Notes: generated from the letters alone by a model not told the origin. A stretch of 64,000 nt of DNA from DATMER01 sp963741305 (GCA_963741305.1 CAVUHL010000001.1:23486-87485); one strand, 5' to 3'; counted from the first letter of the stretch, positions 1 to 10,129 are shown. Program-made: numbers and translations.

Positions 1-520
1 GCTCTGTGGCGGCGATTTGACGCAACTGAGCTCAACCCTGGATCCGGATTGGCTCGGGCTAGGTATGGAGCCCTTTCTCGCTCCCCAGCCGGTGGAGATC
101 CGGTTGCTGAGCCCTGCGCGGCTTCTCCAAGGAGGTCGCCTCCTCCCGCGGAACGCGCCGGTGCCCTTCGCGCTGCTCATTGCCCGCATCCTCGATCGTT
201 TCCGCGGCCTCTACGGTGAAAGCTCCAGCGAGATCCTCCATGCCGCCATCCGTCCCACCGTCGAAGCCGAGGCCGCGCGGGTGCCGCTCCTCGTGAACGA
301 AACCAAATGGATCGAGGTGAAGGACTACTCCGCCCGCTCGGGCGCCGAGATGCTGCTCGGCGGCAAGATCGGCCGCCTGGTCTACGGACCCGAAGCGGCG
401 AGGTTCTTCCCGATCCTCCAGGCCGGTGAGATCCTTCACCTGGGCAAGAACCCCACCGCGGGGTGCGGCAGGATCGAGGTCAGGTTGCCGGAAGGCGGGG
501 AGGGAAGTTCCACGAAGTGA
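1..520 (+). CDS. cas6: Cas6-type CRISPR endoribonuclease, C-terminal part (5' end cut by window edge)
   Basis: The reading frame is open to the first base of the window, so the true start lies upstream; the TTG at 17 is only an internal codon. About 167 residues are visible. The C-terminal segment has the Cas6 signature: LLGGKIGRLVYGP, then a hydrophobic stretch, GEILHLGKN and finally the glycine-rich TAGCGRIEV loop. Cas6 cuts pre-crRNA within the repeat to give mature guides in type I and III systems. The gene ends 285 bases before a CRISPR array on the same strand, which supports the call. No other cas gene is visible. The N-terminal ferredoxin-like domain cannot be assessed. Confidence 0.8.
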   Translation, partial: LCGGDLTQLSSTLDPDWLGLGMEPFLAPQPVEIRLLSPARLLQGGRLLPRNAPVPFALLIARILDRFRGLYGESSSEILHAAIRPTVEAEAARVPLLVNETKWIEVKDYSARSGAEMLLGGKIGRLVYGPEAARFFPILQAGEILHLGKNPTAGCGRIEVRLPEGGEGSSTK

Positions 521-805
521 AATCGCCGAGGCGGAAGGTCTTCATCTTTTGGAGTCCAAGGGCTCTTTGACAACTGATTTACTTCTCTCTCATCTGGAGC
601 GGCGCTAACCTCTGAGAGTGCCCAAAAAGGGGGGAGGTTAGCGGAAGGGGAAGAAATTGGGGTAAGATGCGTAGAATGAGGCAGATAGGTGATTGCGGCG
701 TCCCAGTGGCCAAGCGCCAGAACGCAGACTCGGGAGCCCGGCGACGGGAGGTTAGCGGAATGGCCACCTTAAAGTCTTTCCCTTCAGGGGGTTAGAGGGG
801 CAGGA
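521..805 (+). promoter_or_regulatory. Leader-like region before the CRISPR array with inverted and direct repeats
   Basis: This non-coding stretch lies between cas6 and the first CRISPR repeat. A 10-bp inverted repeat, CGCTAACCTC at 603-612 and GAGGTTAGCG at 634-643, could form a hairpin. The right arm lies in a 15-bp unit, GGGAGGTTAGCGGAA (632-646), which recurs exactly at 746-760, about 45 bases before the array. Position fits a CRISPR leader; the function of the repeats is inferred. Confidence 0.55.
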
Positions 806-1068
806 GTCGCAAAGCAGTCAGGACCCTTCGGGGGATTGAGACGGCCATGGAGATACCCAGTTGCCGAACCCGGGCCAGTCGCAAAGCAGTCAGGACCCTT
901 CGGGGGATTGAGACCGTAATAACCGCACTACGCGGAAACCGTGTGCTGCGGCCGGGTCGCAAAGCAGTCAGGACCCTTCGGGGGATTGAGACTCCACAAC
1001 GAGTAGGCCCACTTCAAAGTGAGGGCCTCACGTCGCAAAGCAGTCAGGACCCTTCGGGGGATTGAGAC
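806..1068 (+). CRISPR. CRISPR array, four 37-nt repeats and three spacers
   Basis: Four identical 37-nt repeats lie at 806-842, 878-914, 956-992 and 1032-1068. Each begins GTCGCAAAGCAG and ends GGGGATTGAGAC, the ATTGA(A/G)AC ending common in type I/III arrays. Spacers are 35, 41 and 39 nt (843-877, 915-955, 993-1031). The array is short and the last repeat runs directly into a degraded coding remnant, so it may be truncated. I saw no spacer match elsewhere in the window. Confidence 0.95.
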
Positions 1069-1071
1069 AAT

Positions 1072-1247
1072 TCGATCTCCGGCTCGGCCTTACGCCAACC
1101 GGCAGCCCATGGCAGCTCGGGGGGCCTTCCGACGAGGTGATCGAGTCGCTCTGAGAGGCGATCCGCCGCATCGAGAAGCGCCAGATCGAGACGGAGAGCC
1201 GCATTGAGCAGCTCGAGCAGGCCATGAGAGAGCGGTCCGGCAGGTGA
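1072..1247 (+). pseudogene. Remnant of a coiled-coil protein, 3' end only
   Basis: Immediately after the last CRISPR repeat one frame reads FDLRLGLTPTGSPWQLGGP, then an in-frame TGA at 1152-1154, then a charged helical tail EAIRRIEKRQIETESRIEQ continuing to a TGA at 1245-1247. The tail has heptad-like spacing typical of a coiled coil. There is no start codon or ribosome site, so this is the end of a gene whose 5' part was lost, possibly by array truncation or phage-gene decay. It resembles in style, but is not clearly homologous to, the coiled-coil phage gene at 16733. Confidence 0.4.
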
Positions 1248-1860
1248 CGCGCCCTAACGCCTAATGATCGGGGGACAATCGGGGACATTTGGGGGCCAGT
1301 GAGCCTCAACTTTGTCTCCAAAAAGCCAACGACAGAGGTCGTAGATATTACCCGTAAACCTCTGCGGTTACGTAGTTTACGCTGTTGTTGGAGTTGGCTC
1401 GTTTTGGCCGGAATGGGACTCGTTGTCCGCCGACTTACCCGCGCTCGTCCTTCATCCGCGGGGAAGAGGGGTTGCTCTCCCGACCGCCCAGGGCCAATCC
1501 CGGGCGGACCGCCTGGACTACCCCCAACTCCTCCGCTGGCTTACCTGAATGAACTTACGCGCCGCTGCCACCAACCGGTGGAGCCCCATTGAGCCCCAAG
1601 GCCTTGGACGCGGGATCGCACGCACACGGTATTTGGTGCGTATTCGGTGCGCCGGGCTTTGACGGCTCGTGCTAGAGACGTAAGTCGTTGATTCTATTGG
1701 TATCCCCAACGGACGCGGGTTCGAACTATAACCCCTCTACTTTCACTGGCTTAGAGAAATTCCTGCAACGGGTGGACACCTTCCGGCGGACAGAGATTGC
1801 GGCTTGAAGACATGCTGATAAATCGAAGACATGGAGGACGACAACCCTACCGCCCACCCG
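1248..1860. other. No gene recognised
   Basis: Open frames here are short, lack ribosome sites and resemble no family known to me. A GGTTCGAAC sequence near 1718-1730 resembles a tRNA T-loop but no cloverleaf can be built around it. Confidence 0.4.
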
Positions 1861-2250
1861 CTCAAGCTCCACCGTCCCGCGGGACGGCGACCTTTCCCCC
1901 TTTCCTGCTGACGCAAACGCCACCCGCGCTTCGGCGTCCTCGTAGTGGGGTAGGACGACACCCCTCCCGCCCATCCTCTCAAGCACCGCCATCCGTGAGG
2001 ACGGCTACCTTCCCCCCATCACGCTTGACGCAAACGCCCCCTCTCCTGCGAGCCCTGATGCCACGCCGGAGCAGCTCTCGCACCCATTGCACCCGCCCGG
2101 AGCTCCTCCGTCGTCTCGGCCGCCGTGGTGGACGGCAACGTCCCCCCGCAGATCGGCTCCGCAAGCTCCGCCGAACTGCTCCCACCCGCGCAAGCTCCAC
2201 CTCCATCGCGGACGGCAACCTTCCCCCGTCCTCGCTGGACGCAAACGCCC
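1861..2250. repeat. Degenerate long repeats, about 62 bp, three copies plus a partial one
   Basis: Related segments lie at about 1861-1923, 1978-2040 and 2189-2250, with a partial copy near 2125-2170. Each runs from CAAGC(T/A)CC through GGACGGC, ACCTT(T/C)CCCC and ends GACGCAAACGCC. Spacing between copies is about 117 and 211 bases. Read on the minus strand, each encodes a similar peptide (AFAS...GG...VELARVG), but stops, differing frames and the lack of start signals argue against a functional gene. Confidence 0.5.
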
Positions 2251-2991
2251 CCCTCTCTTCGCGCAGCCTCCGCGCCGACGGCACCGCTCTATCTACAAGG
2301 CCGGGTGGCCACGCCGGAGACTGCGGCCGTGAACAGCCGTCCTCCGTTCCTCCGGCGCGCCCACCCAATCTCCCGTCCGCCCGCCCATTTCATTTCCCCC
2401 ACCCTCGGGCCCCGCACCGTGCCGTGGCATTCCGGACCTTTCCCCCACCCTACGGCCCGGGAGCTGCCCGCCCCTGGCTCCGGCGGGGGCGGCGCCACCC
2501 AACCCACCGCAGGGCTGGGGTCCGGTAACGCGGCATTGACCCGACCCAGCCCTGCCGCGCCACGCCCCGCCTCCGGGCTGCGCCTTTACATAAGCGGAGC
2601 CTATGTAAACCAGGGGCGGGCACCAACCCGGGCCTCCAAAGACGCGCATCCCGAAACGATCGTGGAGCACCGTGCGGGGCCCGTCCCCCGAACTAGGGCC
2701 CGGCAGCTTGGCTCCGCTGGCGCTCCGCCAAACTGCCGAATCCATTCCATGCCCCCCGCCCTCCCCCGCCCGCCCGAGACCCACCCACCCCACGGCGCCG
2801 CGTCTTTGCGCGCTACGCACGAGCCGCCTAGCGGCGTCTCGTGCTCGTTTTCCGCGCCAGCCGTGGCGCCTCCCGCCCACCCGGCCCCATGGAGTTACCG
2901 TCTCGTGGGCGTCGGCCTACTCTTGCAAGTGTCCCGCGAAGGCTGGAAGGCAAGGGCCGCGGGTACTCCGCAGCCCCACGGCGAGCGTCAG
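2251..2991. other. GC-rich non-coding stretch with a short palindrome
   Basis: No convincing gene is seen although very long open frames exist on both strands, as expected in C-rich sequence with few stop codons. An exact 8-bp inverted repeat, TTTACATA (2585-2592) and TATGTAAA (2602-2609), stands out by its AT content and could be a protein-binding site. One copy of the 75-bp repeat described separately lies at 2800-2874. Confidence 0.4.
2800..2874. repeat. 75-bp direct repeat, copy 1
   Basis: The segment starting GCGTCTTTGCGCGC and ending GTGGCGCCTCCC recurs with few differences at 3507-3580. It contains a short hairpin (GCCGCctaGCGGC). The two copies flank the cysteine-rich peptide gene at 2992-3342, so the gene may have been brought in or duplicated as a unit. 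Confidence 0.6.
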
Positions 2992-3342
2992 CTAACAGTA
3001 GGTATTTGGAGGGGGAGTCCAACTGCCGCAGTTGTTCTGGTGGCAGTTTCTCAGGCAAGCCTGACAGGCAAGCCCCATGCTGCAGGCCCAGTCGCAAGTG
3101 TCAAGGCAATCATAATGGCAGGTACACCACGGATCAGCGACAGAACACGTGGTGACCGTACCGTCGCAGTCAATAGAGGTCGCCGGTACACTCGTGCAAT
3201 AACTCACCGGCGTGCACATCAAGGCAGCGGCGGAGCAATGCGTGGTGCACGTCGTGGCAAACAGCGGCGGGGAGACCGTGCCGAGGAAGATAGCTGCCGC
3301 TGTGACCGGCAGCAGCGCGGTGAGGTTGAAGAGCCTTCGCAT
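2992..3342 (-). CDS. Small secreted cysteine-rich protein (16 Cys)
   Basis: A 116-residue protein. Residues 1-29 form a signal peptide (MRRLFNLTALLPVTAAAIF, cleavage near LFA). The mature part of about 87 residues contains 16 cysteines, many in C-x3-C or closer spacing (CTCHYDC, CQACLRNC), which implies a disulphide-knotted or metal-binding exported peptide. The start is supported by AAAGGAGG six bases upstream. I do not recognise the family. The gene stands alone between two 75-bp direct repeats. A second, smaller cysteine-containing exported peptide lies at 61886-62055. Confidence 0.75.
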   Translation of the reverse strand: MRRLFNLTALLPVTAAAIFLGTVSPPLFATTCTTHCSAAALMCTPVSYCTSVPATSIDCDGTVTTCSVADPWCTCHYDCLDTCDWACSMGLACQACLRNCHQNNCGSWTPPPNTYC

Positions 3343-3506
3343 TTAGAGCCTCCTTTGCGCTTGCAGTTTCCTTGTTCGAGCACTCTTTGTGTACAGAGCC
3401 GGCACCGTACGAGCACGTGTCGACACGGATGGGGAGTAACTCCCTAAAAGCTAAAGTGCCCAAGACTCCTCGGGCGGGACAGACCCTCAAGAAGCAGAGG
3501 TGTCCC

Positions 3507-3580
3507 GCGTCTTGGCGCGCTGCGCGCGAGCCGCCTGACGGCGTCTCGTGCTCGTCCGCGCCAGCCGCGGCGCCTCCCCC
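3507..3580. repeat. 75-bp direct repeat, copy 2
   Basis: Second copy of the segment at 2800-2874, same orientation. The surrounding stretch 3343-3891 holds no other gene that I can support. Confidence 0.6.
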
Positions 3581-3891
3581 TGCCCGGCCCCCGTCCAAAC
3601 CCCCTTCCCGTGATTGCTAGGCCACGCAGGTTTGGGCCACCCTTTTTGACTAATCAAAACCAACCAAACGCAATCCCGGCGGGCCTTTGCTGGCGTCCAA
3701 AAAACGAAACTGGTTTCGTTTCGGCCTCTTTGCCGCCCGCGAGAGGGGTTTCGCGACGCTTCCTCGCCACTAAGACCATGCTGGACAGGCACTTCCGCCG
3801 ACGCCGCACTGCGGCGGAAAAAGTCACCAGAACAACGCTTTTGGTCACCCGGCCCGGCTGACCCATTGATGCGATACAGTTTCATCACACC

Positions 3892-6290
3892 ATGCCAAGG
3901 CCAGTGGTCTTCATCAGCTACAGCCACGACTCGGACGAGCACCGGGAGAAAGTCCTGGAACTTGCCGAGCGGCTGCGTCAGGACGGCCTGGACGCCCGGC
4001 TCGACCAGTACGTCAACGGCACGCCCGAGCAGGGTTGGCCGCGCTGGATGCTTGACCAGCTCGACGAGGCGATTTTCGTCCTCGTCGTATGCACCAAAAC
4101 TTACTACCGCAGGTTCCGGGGTCACGAGGTGCCAGGCCGGGGCAAGGGGGTCGACTGGGAAGGGGCGCTGATCACCCAGGAAATCTACGACGCCAGGAGC
4201 CGAACGGTGAAGTTCGTGCCGGTGATGCTTGCGACGGGGCAAGAACGCTTCATCCCCGAACCCCTCCGCTCGCACACCCACTACGAGCTGACATTGGAAG
4301 AGCGCTACCAGGCCCTGTACAGTTTCCTGCTCGGCCAAGCCGGCGTGAAGCCAGCGCCGATTGGGAAAAACCAGGCGGGTCTCGAAGCGGACCGCGCAAC
4401 CGCTGACGTTCGGCCCCGCCCACCCCGCCCGGCCCATTATGATCGGTGTCCCCCATCGCAACCCCTTCTTCACCGGTCGAAGAGAACCTGCTCTCTAGCC
4501 TCCACCAGCAGCTCCAGACGCAAGGAATTTCCGCGCTGGCCCAAGCGGCGATCTATGGGTTGGGCGGGATCGGCAAGACCCAGATCGCGATTGAGTATGC
4601 GCACCGATTCGGGGAGCATTATCGGTTCGTCCTATGGGTGGTAGCTGAAGAGGAGACAGCGATCCGGTCGGCCTATCTATCCATCGCTCGCGAGTTAGGG
4701 CTCGTCGATGCCCAGGCCGATATCGAGACGGCGGTCTCGGCGGTGAAGGCCTGGCTCTCCCGTGAAGACGGCTGGTTGCTGGTCTTCGACAACGCGGACG
4801 ATCCTATCCTGCTGCGCGCCTACTTGCCGCCGACGCGGACGGGTGGCAAAGTCCTCCTGACGTCGCGGGCAAAGTCCTTCGTCAACGTCGGCATCCGAGA
4901 ACCGTTCCGAGTCGAAACTCTGGATCTCGAAGACGCCGTGACCTTCCTGATTGAGAGAACGAGCAAGGCAGACGCCCAGGCTGCTGCCGAGTTGGCCGCC
5001 GAGTTGGGTTACCTGCCTCTTGCGCTTGAGCAAGCGGCAGCGTATATTTACACCTTGGGGTGTGTTTTTGCCGAGTACCTCACCAGGTATCGCCGTCTCG
5101 GAGTATCACTGCTCGAAAAGGGAAAACCGAGTACCGACTACACCAAGACCGTTGCGACGACCTGGACGTTGAGCTTCGAGGCCGTACGCCAGGCCTCGCC
5201 CGCCTCTGCCGAGTTGCTGACAGCCGCCGCGTTCCTGGTGCCGGACTTGGTCCCGATTGAGATCTTCACCCGGGGTGGCTCGGAGCTCGGCGACCTGCTT
5301 GCCAAGGGGCTGAAAGGTGCGGACGAGGATCCACTTGTCTTCTGGGAGCTGCTTGAGCCTCTGGAGCGCTACTCGCTCGTCGAGCGCTTGCCGGATGATG
5401 CGTTCAAGCTCCACCGTTTGACGCAGGAGGTGATCAAGGATTCATTGGGCGGGGAGGGCCGACGAGCTTGGGCGGAGCGGGTGGTCCGAGCATTGGATGC
5501 CACGTTTCCAGATCCCGAGCCCAAAGTCTGGGACCTCTGTGAGAGGTTGCAGCCGAACGCAAGGCTCGCTTCCGATCTAACTCGCGTCTACGCCCTGGAC
5601 TCCGTCCCGGCCGGTCGATTTCTTAACAACACTGGGAAATTCGCGTCGGACCGAGGTGACCTCGGCAGCGCTAAGCTTCTTCTGCAACTCTCAATAGAGA
5701 TCTCTAAGCGTGTGCTAGGAGCTGAGCACCGTAATACCCTTATGTCTAGGAGCAACTTGGCCTGCACACTCCTTTATCTTGGTGATCTTGACGGTGCCAA
5801 GAGGCTAGAGGAACAGACCCTGGAGTTGTCACAGCGCGTACTGGGTGAGGAGCACCCTGGCACCTCGACATCGAGAAGCAACCTAGCCGAAATTCTCCGT
5901 GCTCTCGGTGATCCCGCCGCTGCCAAGAAGCTCCAGGAGCAGGTCCTAGAGACCCGAGAACGCGTACTGGGGGCTGAGCACTTCGAAACATTGGCGGCAA
6001 GAAACAACCTGACCGAAACCCTTCGGGATCTGGGTGCTCTCGCCGATGCAAGAAGGCTCCAAGAACAGAATCTGGAGATCTCTGAACGCGTGCTGGGTGA
6101 CAGGCACCCCCACACGACTATCCATTGCTGGAACCTGCTCCGGACTGTAATCCGGCTCAAGGACTCCGACGCCGAATCCAAGTTGAAAAACAAACTCCGC
6201 TGGCTCCTCGACCGCGACGAGGACTCGATTTCATCAGTCCATCAGCGGAACATTCGCCAGTACCTGCTCAACCTCCTCAACCCCTCCTGA
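3892..6290 (+). CDS. SEFIR-NB-ARC-TPR (STAND-type) protein, interrupted by two frameshifts
   Basis: Three frames join into one domain architecture of about 800 residues. Residues 1-160 form a SEFIR (TIR-related) domain: VFISYSHDS, LDQY, PRWMLDQLDEA, CTKTYYRRF. A middle stretch in another frame carries the motif HRNPFFTGR that precedes NB-ARC domains. The third frame has the P-loop GLGGIGKTQ and Walker B LLVFDNADD, then about four 42-residue kinesin-light-chain-type TPRs. The shifts lie in the A5 run near 4365 and at GGTCGAAGAG near 4475-4485; each is one extra base. In the family, TPRs sense a trigger, NB-ARC oligomerises and SEFIR acts as effector or adaptor, probably in antiphage defence. 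As written it would not yield full-length protein. Confidence 0.8.
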
Positions 6291-7298
6291 TCTTCGAGCC
6301 ACCCCCACCCATTCCGTCCTCCCCCCGCCCACCCACCAGATCCCCGAACTCCCCCAAGATCATCTGCATCGCCCCCCGCACCCCGCCCGACTTCACCCCC
6401 CGCCTCCGCCCCTCCAAAGGACTCCGCCGCACCAACACCGCCCCCAGCCGATCCACATCCGCATGCAGATACAGCTCCGTCGTCGCAATCGACCGATGCC
6501 GCATCAGCATCTGGACCGTCCGCATATCCACCCCCGCGTCCAGCAGATGAGTCGCCAGGCTATGCCGCAGCACATGCGGCGACAGCCTTCGCCCACCCGC
6601 CTCGATCCCCACCTCCGAGCACCGCCGCTGCAAGATCTTTCGCACCGCCCCCCGCGTCAGCGGCCGCCCCCACAGAAACCGCCCGCCGCCGCCGCCCGCG
6701 CCGCCAGCCACACCCCGAGCATCCGAGACACCGGCCGATCCAGCGGCAACCGCACATCCCCGCCCGCCCCCTTCCCACGCCGCACCAGAATGCTGAACGT
6801 CTGCGTCGCCTCCTGCCAGGCCACCCCCTCCGCCTCCAGCGGACCGATCTCCGAAGCCCGTCAGCCCCGCCACGTACGCCACCCCCAGCAGCACCCGGTC
6901 CCGCATCTCCCGGGCTCGCGCGGCAGTGTCCCCGGCTGGTCTCCCCACAGCAGCCGCGATACCTCGCCGACCGTGAGCACCTTGATCTCCCGCCGGTAAG
7001 GCCGACGGCCCTGACAACCCGCCCCCGGGTTCACCTCCACAATCCCGTGCGCCAGACACCACTCCCCGAGCGACCGCACCGCCACCACCACCCCCTGCCG
7101 CACCGACTCCCCCCGCCCGGCCACATGCAGCCGCCGCAGATGCCTCTCGATGTCCTCCCGGCCGAGCTGCTGCAATCGGCTTCCCAACATCCGCGAGCAG
7201 CCGTTCGACAAGCCGCCGATACCTCCGCGCCGTCCCCTCCGTCCGCCCGCGGACGCTGACCAGGAAAGACGTCCATCCGTCGAGAAGAGAGAATTCAA
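6277..7298 (-). pseudogene. Tyrosine recombinase (XerC/D-like), frameshifted
   Basis: The N-terminal SAM-like core-binding part (LGREDIERHLRRLH, VRSLGEWCLAHGIVEVNP) is in one frame, the middle (LEAEGVAWQEATQTFSIL, LVRRGKGAG) in another, and the C-terminal catalytic part in a third. The last has HVLRHSLATHLLDAGVD and MRHRSIATTELYLH, carrying the HxxR, H and Tyr of the active site. At least two one-base shifts break it. It lies at the left side of the Mu-like module and converges on the STAND gene, overlapping its 3' end by 14 bases. It may have mobilised the element, or be a relic. Confidence 0.75.
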
Positions 7299-7436
7299 TT
7301 CTCTCTTTTCCCGCTGTCGTCGGGAACCTCCAACTCCTGTGAATTCTTGCGGTTACCCCCTGCTACGGGGGTTCCTTCGATTTGGGGTCTTGCGCTCATG
7401 GATTCAACCTGCTCGCGAACGACGGGCGCTGTCAAG

Positions 7437-8132
7437 ATGCCGAAACGAACCCATCGCGAGCCCAAAGGAAAGGTCGGCCGACCCAAGGGCAAGCCCCTGT
7501 CCGCGAAAGAGCGCGCACAGCGGCGCGCCGCCGCGGTGAAGACCGGCGAGTACGCCACCACCGCGCTCGGCCAGGCCCTGCCGCCCTGCAAGCCCGCCGT
7601 CTGTCCGAACGAGGGCACCGGGACCTGCGAGGTCAAACGCGCCGTGGAGTCGCGCGGCGGCGGCCTTTCGGCGTGCCTGGTGTCCCTCGGTCACCACGAC
7701 GTGATGCAGGCCTACCTGGCCGCCATCCGGACCGGCGACCTCGAAGGCCTCGCCGAGCTCGCCGCTACCTCCATGGCCGGCCAGCTTGCGCTCGCCCACG
7801 GCGAGCTCTCCACGCTCATGCACGAGGGTCTCGTCGTCCAGGTCCCCGTTGTGGGCCGCAACGCTGAGGGCGAGCTCGAAGTCGTGGCCGAGCGCCCGGT
7901 CGAGAACCCCCGCGCGGCAAACACCTTCCAGCTTCTTCGCCAGCTCGGCCACACCGCCGCCGACCAGGCCATCACGCCCAGGTCGAGCGGCGAGCGCGAG
8001 AGGGATCAAGGGCTCGGCCTGGCCGGCAGGGCCGCCTGGGTGAGCCAGATGCGGAAAGGACTGGCGGGGGAGGGGAACGGAGGACTCCGATGCATAGCGT
8101 CGAGCTGCTCCACCCGGCTCTCCCGGACCTGA
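7437..8132 (+). CDS. Phage terminase small subunit-like protein
   Basis: About 230 residues. It opens with a basic tail (MPKRTHREPKGKVGRPKGK) followed by KTGEYATTALGQALPPC, a cysteine pair region (CKPAVCPNEGTGTC) and helical segments, as in small-terminase proteins of Mu-like phages. The ATG at 7437 is chosen because the basic region begins there; upstream TTG starts add an unlikely extension. It precedes the large terminase directly and its frame runs 43 bases into it, so the true 3' end may be earlier. Role: DNA recognition and packaging initiation. The call rests on position and general features, not a diagnostic motif. Confidence 0.5.
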   Translation: MPKRTHREPKGKVGRPKGKPLSAKERAQRRAAAVKTGEYATTALGQALPPCKPAVCPNEGTGTCEVKRAVESRGGGLSACLVSLGHHDVMQAYLAAIRTGDLEGLAELAATSMAGQLALAHGELSTLMHEGLVVQVPVVGRNAEGELEVVAERPVENPRAANTFQLLRQLGHTAADQAITPRSSGERERDQGLGLAGRAAWVSQMRKGLAGEGNGGLRCIASSCSTRLSRT

Positions 8133-10129
8133 TCGACGCGCTGCTGCGCCGCAACCGCTGGTCCTGGCAAGCCCTGGAACGCGGCGACCTCAAGCTCGGC
8201 GACGAGGTCCTCAACGTCGATCGCCTCCAGTGGTGGCTCGTCAACGCCGACCCCGTCCTCTGGGTCGAGACGAATCTGGTCAACAAGCCGGAGGATGGGG
8301 GAGGGCTCTGGCAGCTTTTCCCCTACCAGCGCCCCTCTCTCCGCTTCCGCGGCCACGTCGTCCACCAGGACGGCGCCGAGGTCGGCAAGAGCCGCGAGAT
8401 CGTCGGCCTGCTGCTGTGGGGCTGCCTCGCCGTCGAGCGGGGAAGCGTCCTGGTCGGCTCCGCCCTCGACGGCGACCTCGACGAGATCTGGGAGGAGGTC
8501 GAAGTGGCAGCTCAGCGCCAACCCCTTCCTCGCCGACGCCCTGCGCACCCGCACCACCAAGCCCTACCGGCGGCTGACCTGGCGCAACGGCCTGCGCGTC
8601 CTCTTCCGCCCCGCCGGGCACGACGGCCGCGCCTACCGCGGCATCCACGTCCGCGGCTGGCTCCTGCACGACGAAGCGGCCAAGGTCGTCAATCCGAGGA
8701 GCTGGAGCGAGTTCTGGCGCGCCGCCAAGCCGGGCTGCGAGATCCGGATCTACTCCGTGCCCACCGGCGACCGCCAGTGCACCTTCCAGCGCATCGCCGA
8801 CAACGCCGTCCCCGCCGATTCGATCGTCCCCAGCCGACACCCCCGAGCTGGTCCTCGCGCAGCTCCTCCGCCCCACCTCCGCGGCCACGCCCGAAGGCAC
8901 CCGCGCCCTCGCCCGCGACCTCGGCGGCCGGGTCTGGGTCCGCTTCCACTGGCCCAAGACCATCATGCCGCACCCCTTCTGGTGCGAGGAGCGCCGCCAG
9001 GAGTTCGTCGGCTTCTACGGCGGTCCGGACGAGCCGGGCTACGTCCACAACGTCCTCGGCCTGCCCGGCGATCCCGAGTACTCCCTCTTCCCCGAGCGCC
9101 TCCTCAAGCCCGCCCTCACCTGGATCCCCGACTACCTCTCCGTCTCGTTCCGCTGGGACAGCCGCGCCGGCCAGGTGGATGGCCTCTCCCGCCGCCTGAA
9201 CCCCTCCTACCCCTGGGGCGACGAGGGACCAGAGAGGTCTTCCCCTCTCCCGGTGGAAGGGAGTGCGGCTGGGAGAGGGGCCAGGGGGTGAGGGTTCCCC
9301 GGGGGAAGGGAGTGCGATGGGAGAGGGGTCGGGGGTGAGGGGCGACGACCCGGAGGAAGCCGAGGGCGCCGCCGACGTCCCGCAGCCCTACCTCACCGTC
9401 CTCCAGGACACCCTCGACGTCTCAGGCTGGGATCGCTGGGACGCCGAGCGTCGCCGGCAAGCCGTGGCCGACCTGGCCCGCTTCTTCGTCCGCTCCATGC
9501 CCGGCGACCTCACGGCCGGCGTGGACGTGGGCTCGGCCACCGTGACCGAGATCGTCTTCGAGCGCCGAAACGCCCTCGCTGACACCCTCGTCCTCCGCAT
9601 CCACCTGACCGGCTGGAACTGGTACGCCCAGCGCGACTTCATCCTCGCCCTCGACGCCATCCTGCGCCCCGCCGGCGGCTGGGGCTTCGACGCCACCGGC
9701 GTCGGCCGCGTGCTGGTGGATCTCCTCGCGCCCGACCTCGGCGACCGCCTCTCCGGCTACGTCTTCAACCGCTCGACGCCGGCCATCGATCCCACAACCG
9801 GCGAAGCCCAACTCGATCCGGCCTCGGGCAGGGAACTGCTCATCTCCTACAAGGAGCTGGGAACCCAACTCATCGAGCGCCGCCTCCACGGCCGAGGCCT
9901 CGAGCTTCCCTTCGACCCCGAAGTCCGCCACCTCCTCGCCAATCACACCTACTCGCAGTCCGGCGAATCCCGCCGCTTCTCCAAGCTCAACGATCACCTC
10001 GTCGATGCCCTGCGCGTCGCCGAGCTGCGCAAGCTCACTGCCGACTGGGCGGCCTTGGCTCCGCCCCTGGTTTTCGCCACCCCCGCCGGGAGCGCCATCG
10101 CTTCCCTGGACATCCTGAGGAACCTGTGA
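8090..10129 (+). CDS. Phage terminase large subunit (Mu-like), three frameshifts
   Basis: GGAGGACTCCG precedes the ATG at 8090. The N-terminal ATPase part includes LFPYQRPSLRF, a weak P-loop region (DGAEVGKSRE) and LDEIWEEVE; frame changes occur near 8510, 8830 and 9220-9340. The C-terminal RNase H-like nuclease part is intact: AGVDVGSATVTEIVFERR, WNWYAQRDFILALDAI and WGFDATGVGRVL. The enzyme threads DNA into the prohead and cuts concatemers. An interspersed repeat element sits inside the gene at the third shift. Joined length, about 680 residues, is long for the family because of that insert. Confidence 0.8.
9240..9341 (+). repeat. Interspersed GGGAGAGGGG repeat element inside the large terminase gene
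   Basis: CCCTCTCCC and GGGAGAGGGG can pair as a hairpin, followed by a second partial copy; units GGAAGGGAGTGCG lie at 9255 and 9304, each continuing into GGGGGTGAGGG. Related sequences lie between genes at 25567-25622, 29677-29742 and 30583-30626. Here it sits within a conserved coding region between the ATPase and nuclease parts. Confidence 0.6.

Noticed and set aside
843..1031. Spacer matches to the prophage
   Set aside because: By eye no spacer segment matches the phage or other parts of the window; a proper search could still find partial matches.
1715..1740. GGGTTCGAAC resembling a tRNA T-loop
   Set aside because: No matching acceptor, D-arm or anticodon arm can be placed around it.
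2125..3447. A 440-codon open frame on the plus strand
   Set aside because: Low-complexity Pro/Arg/Ala composition, no ribosome site, and it is antisense to the well-supported cysteine-rich gene. Long open frames are expected in this C-rich sequence.
8280..8966. Minus-strand ORF of 228 codons in the terminase region
   Set aside because: Composition-driven shadow; the plus strand carries terminase motifs.
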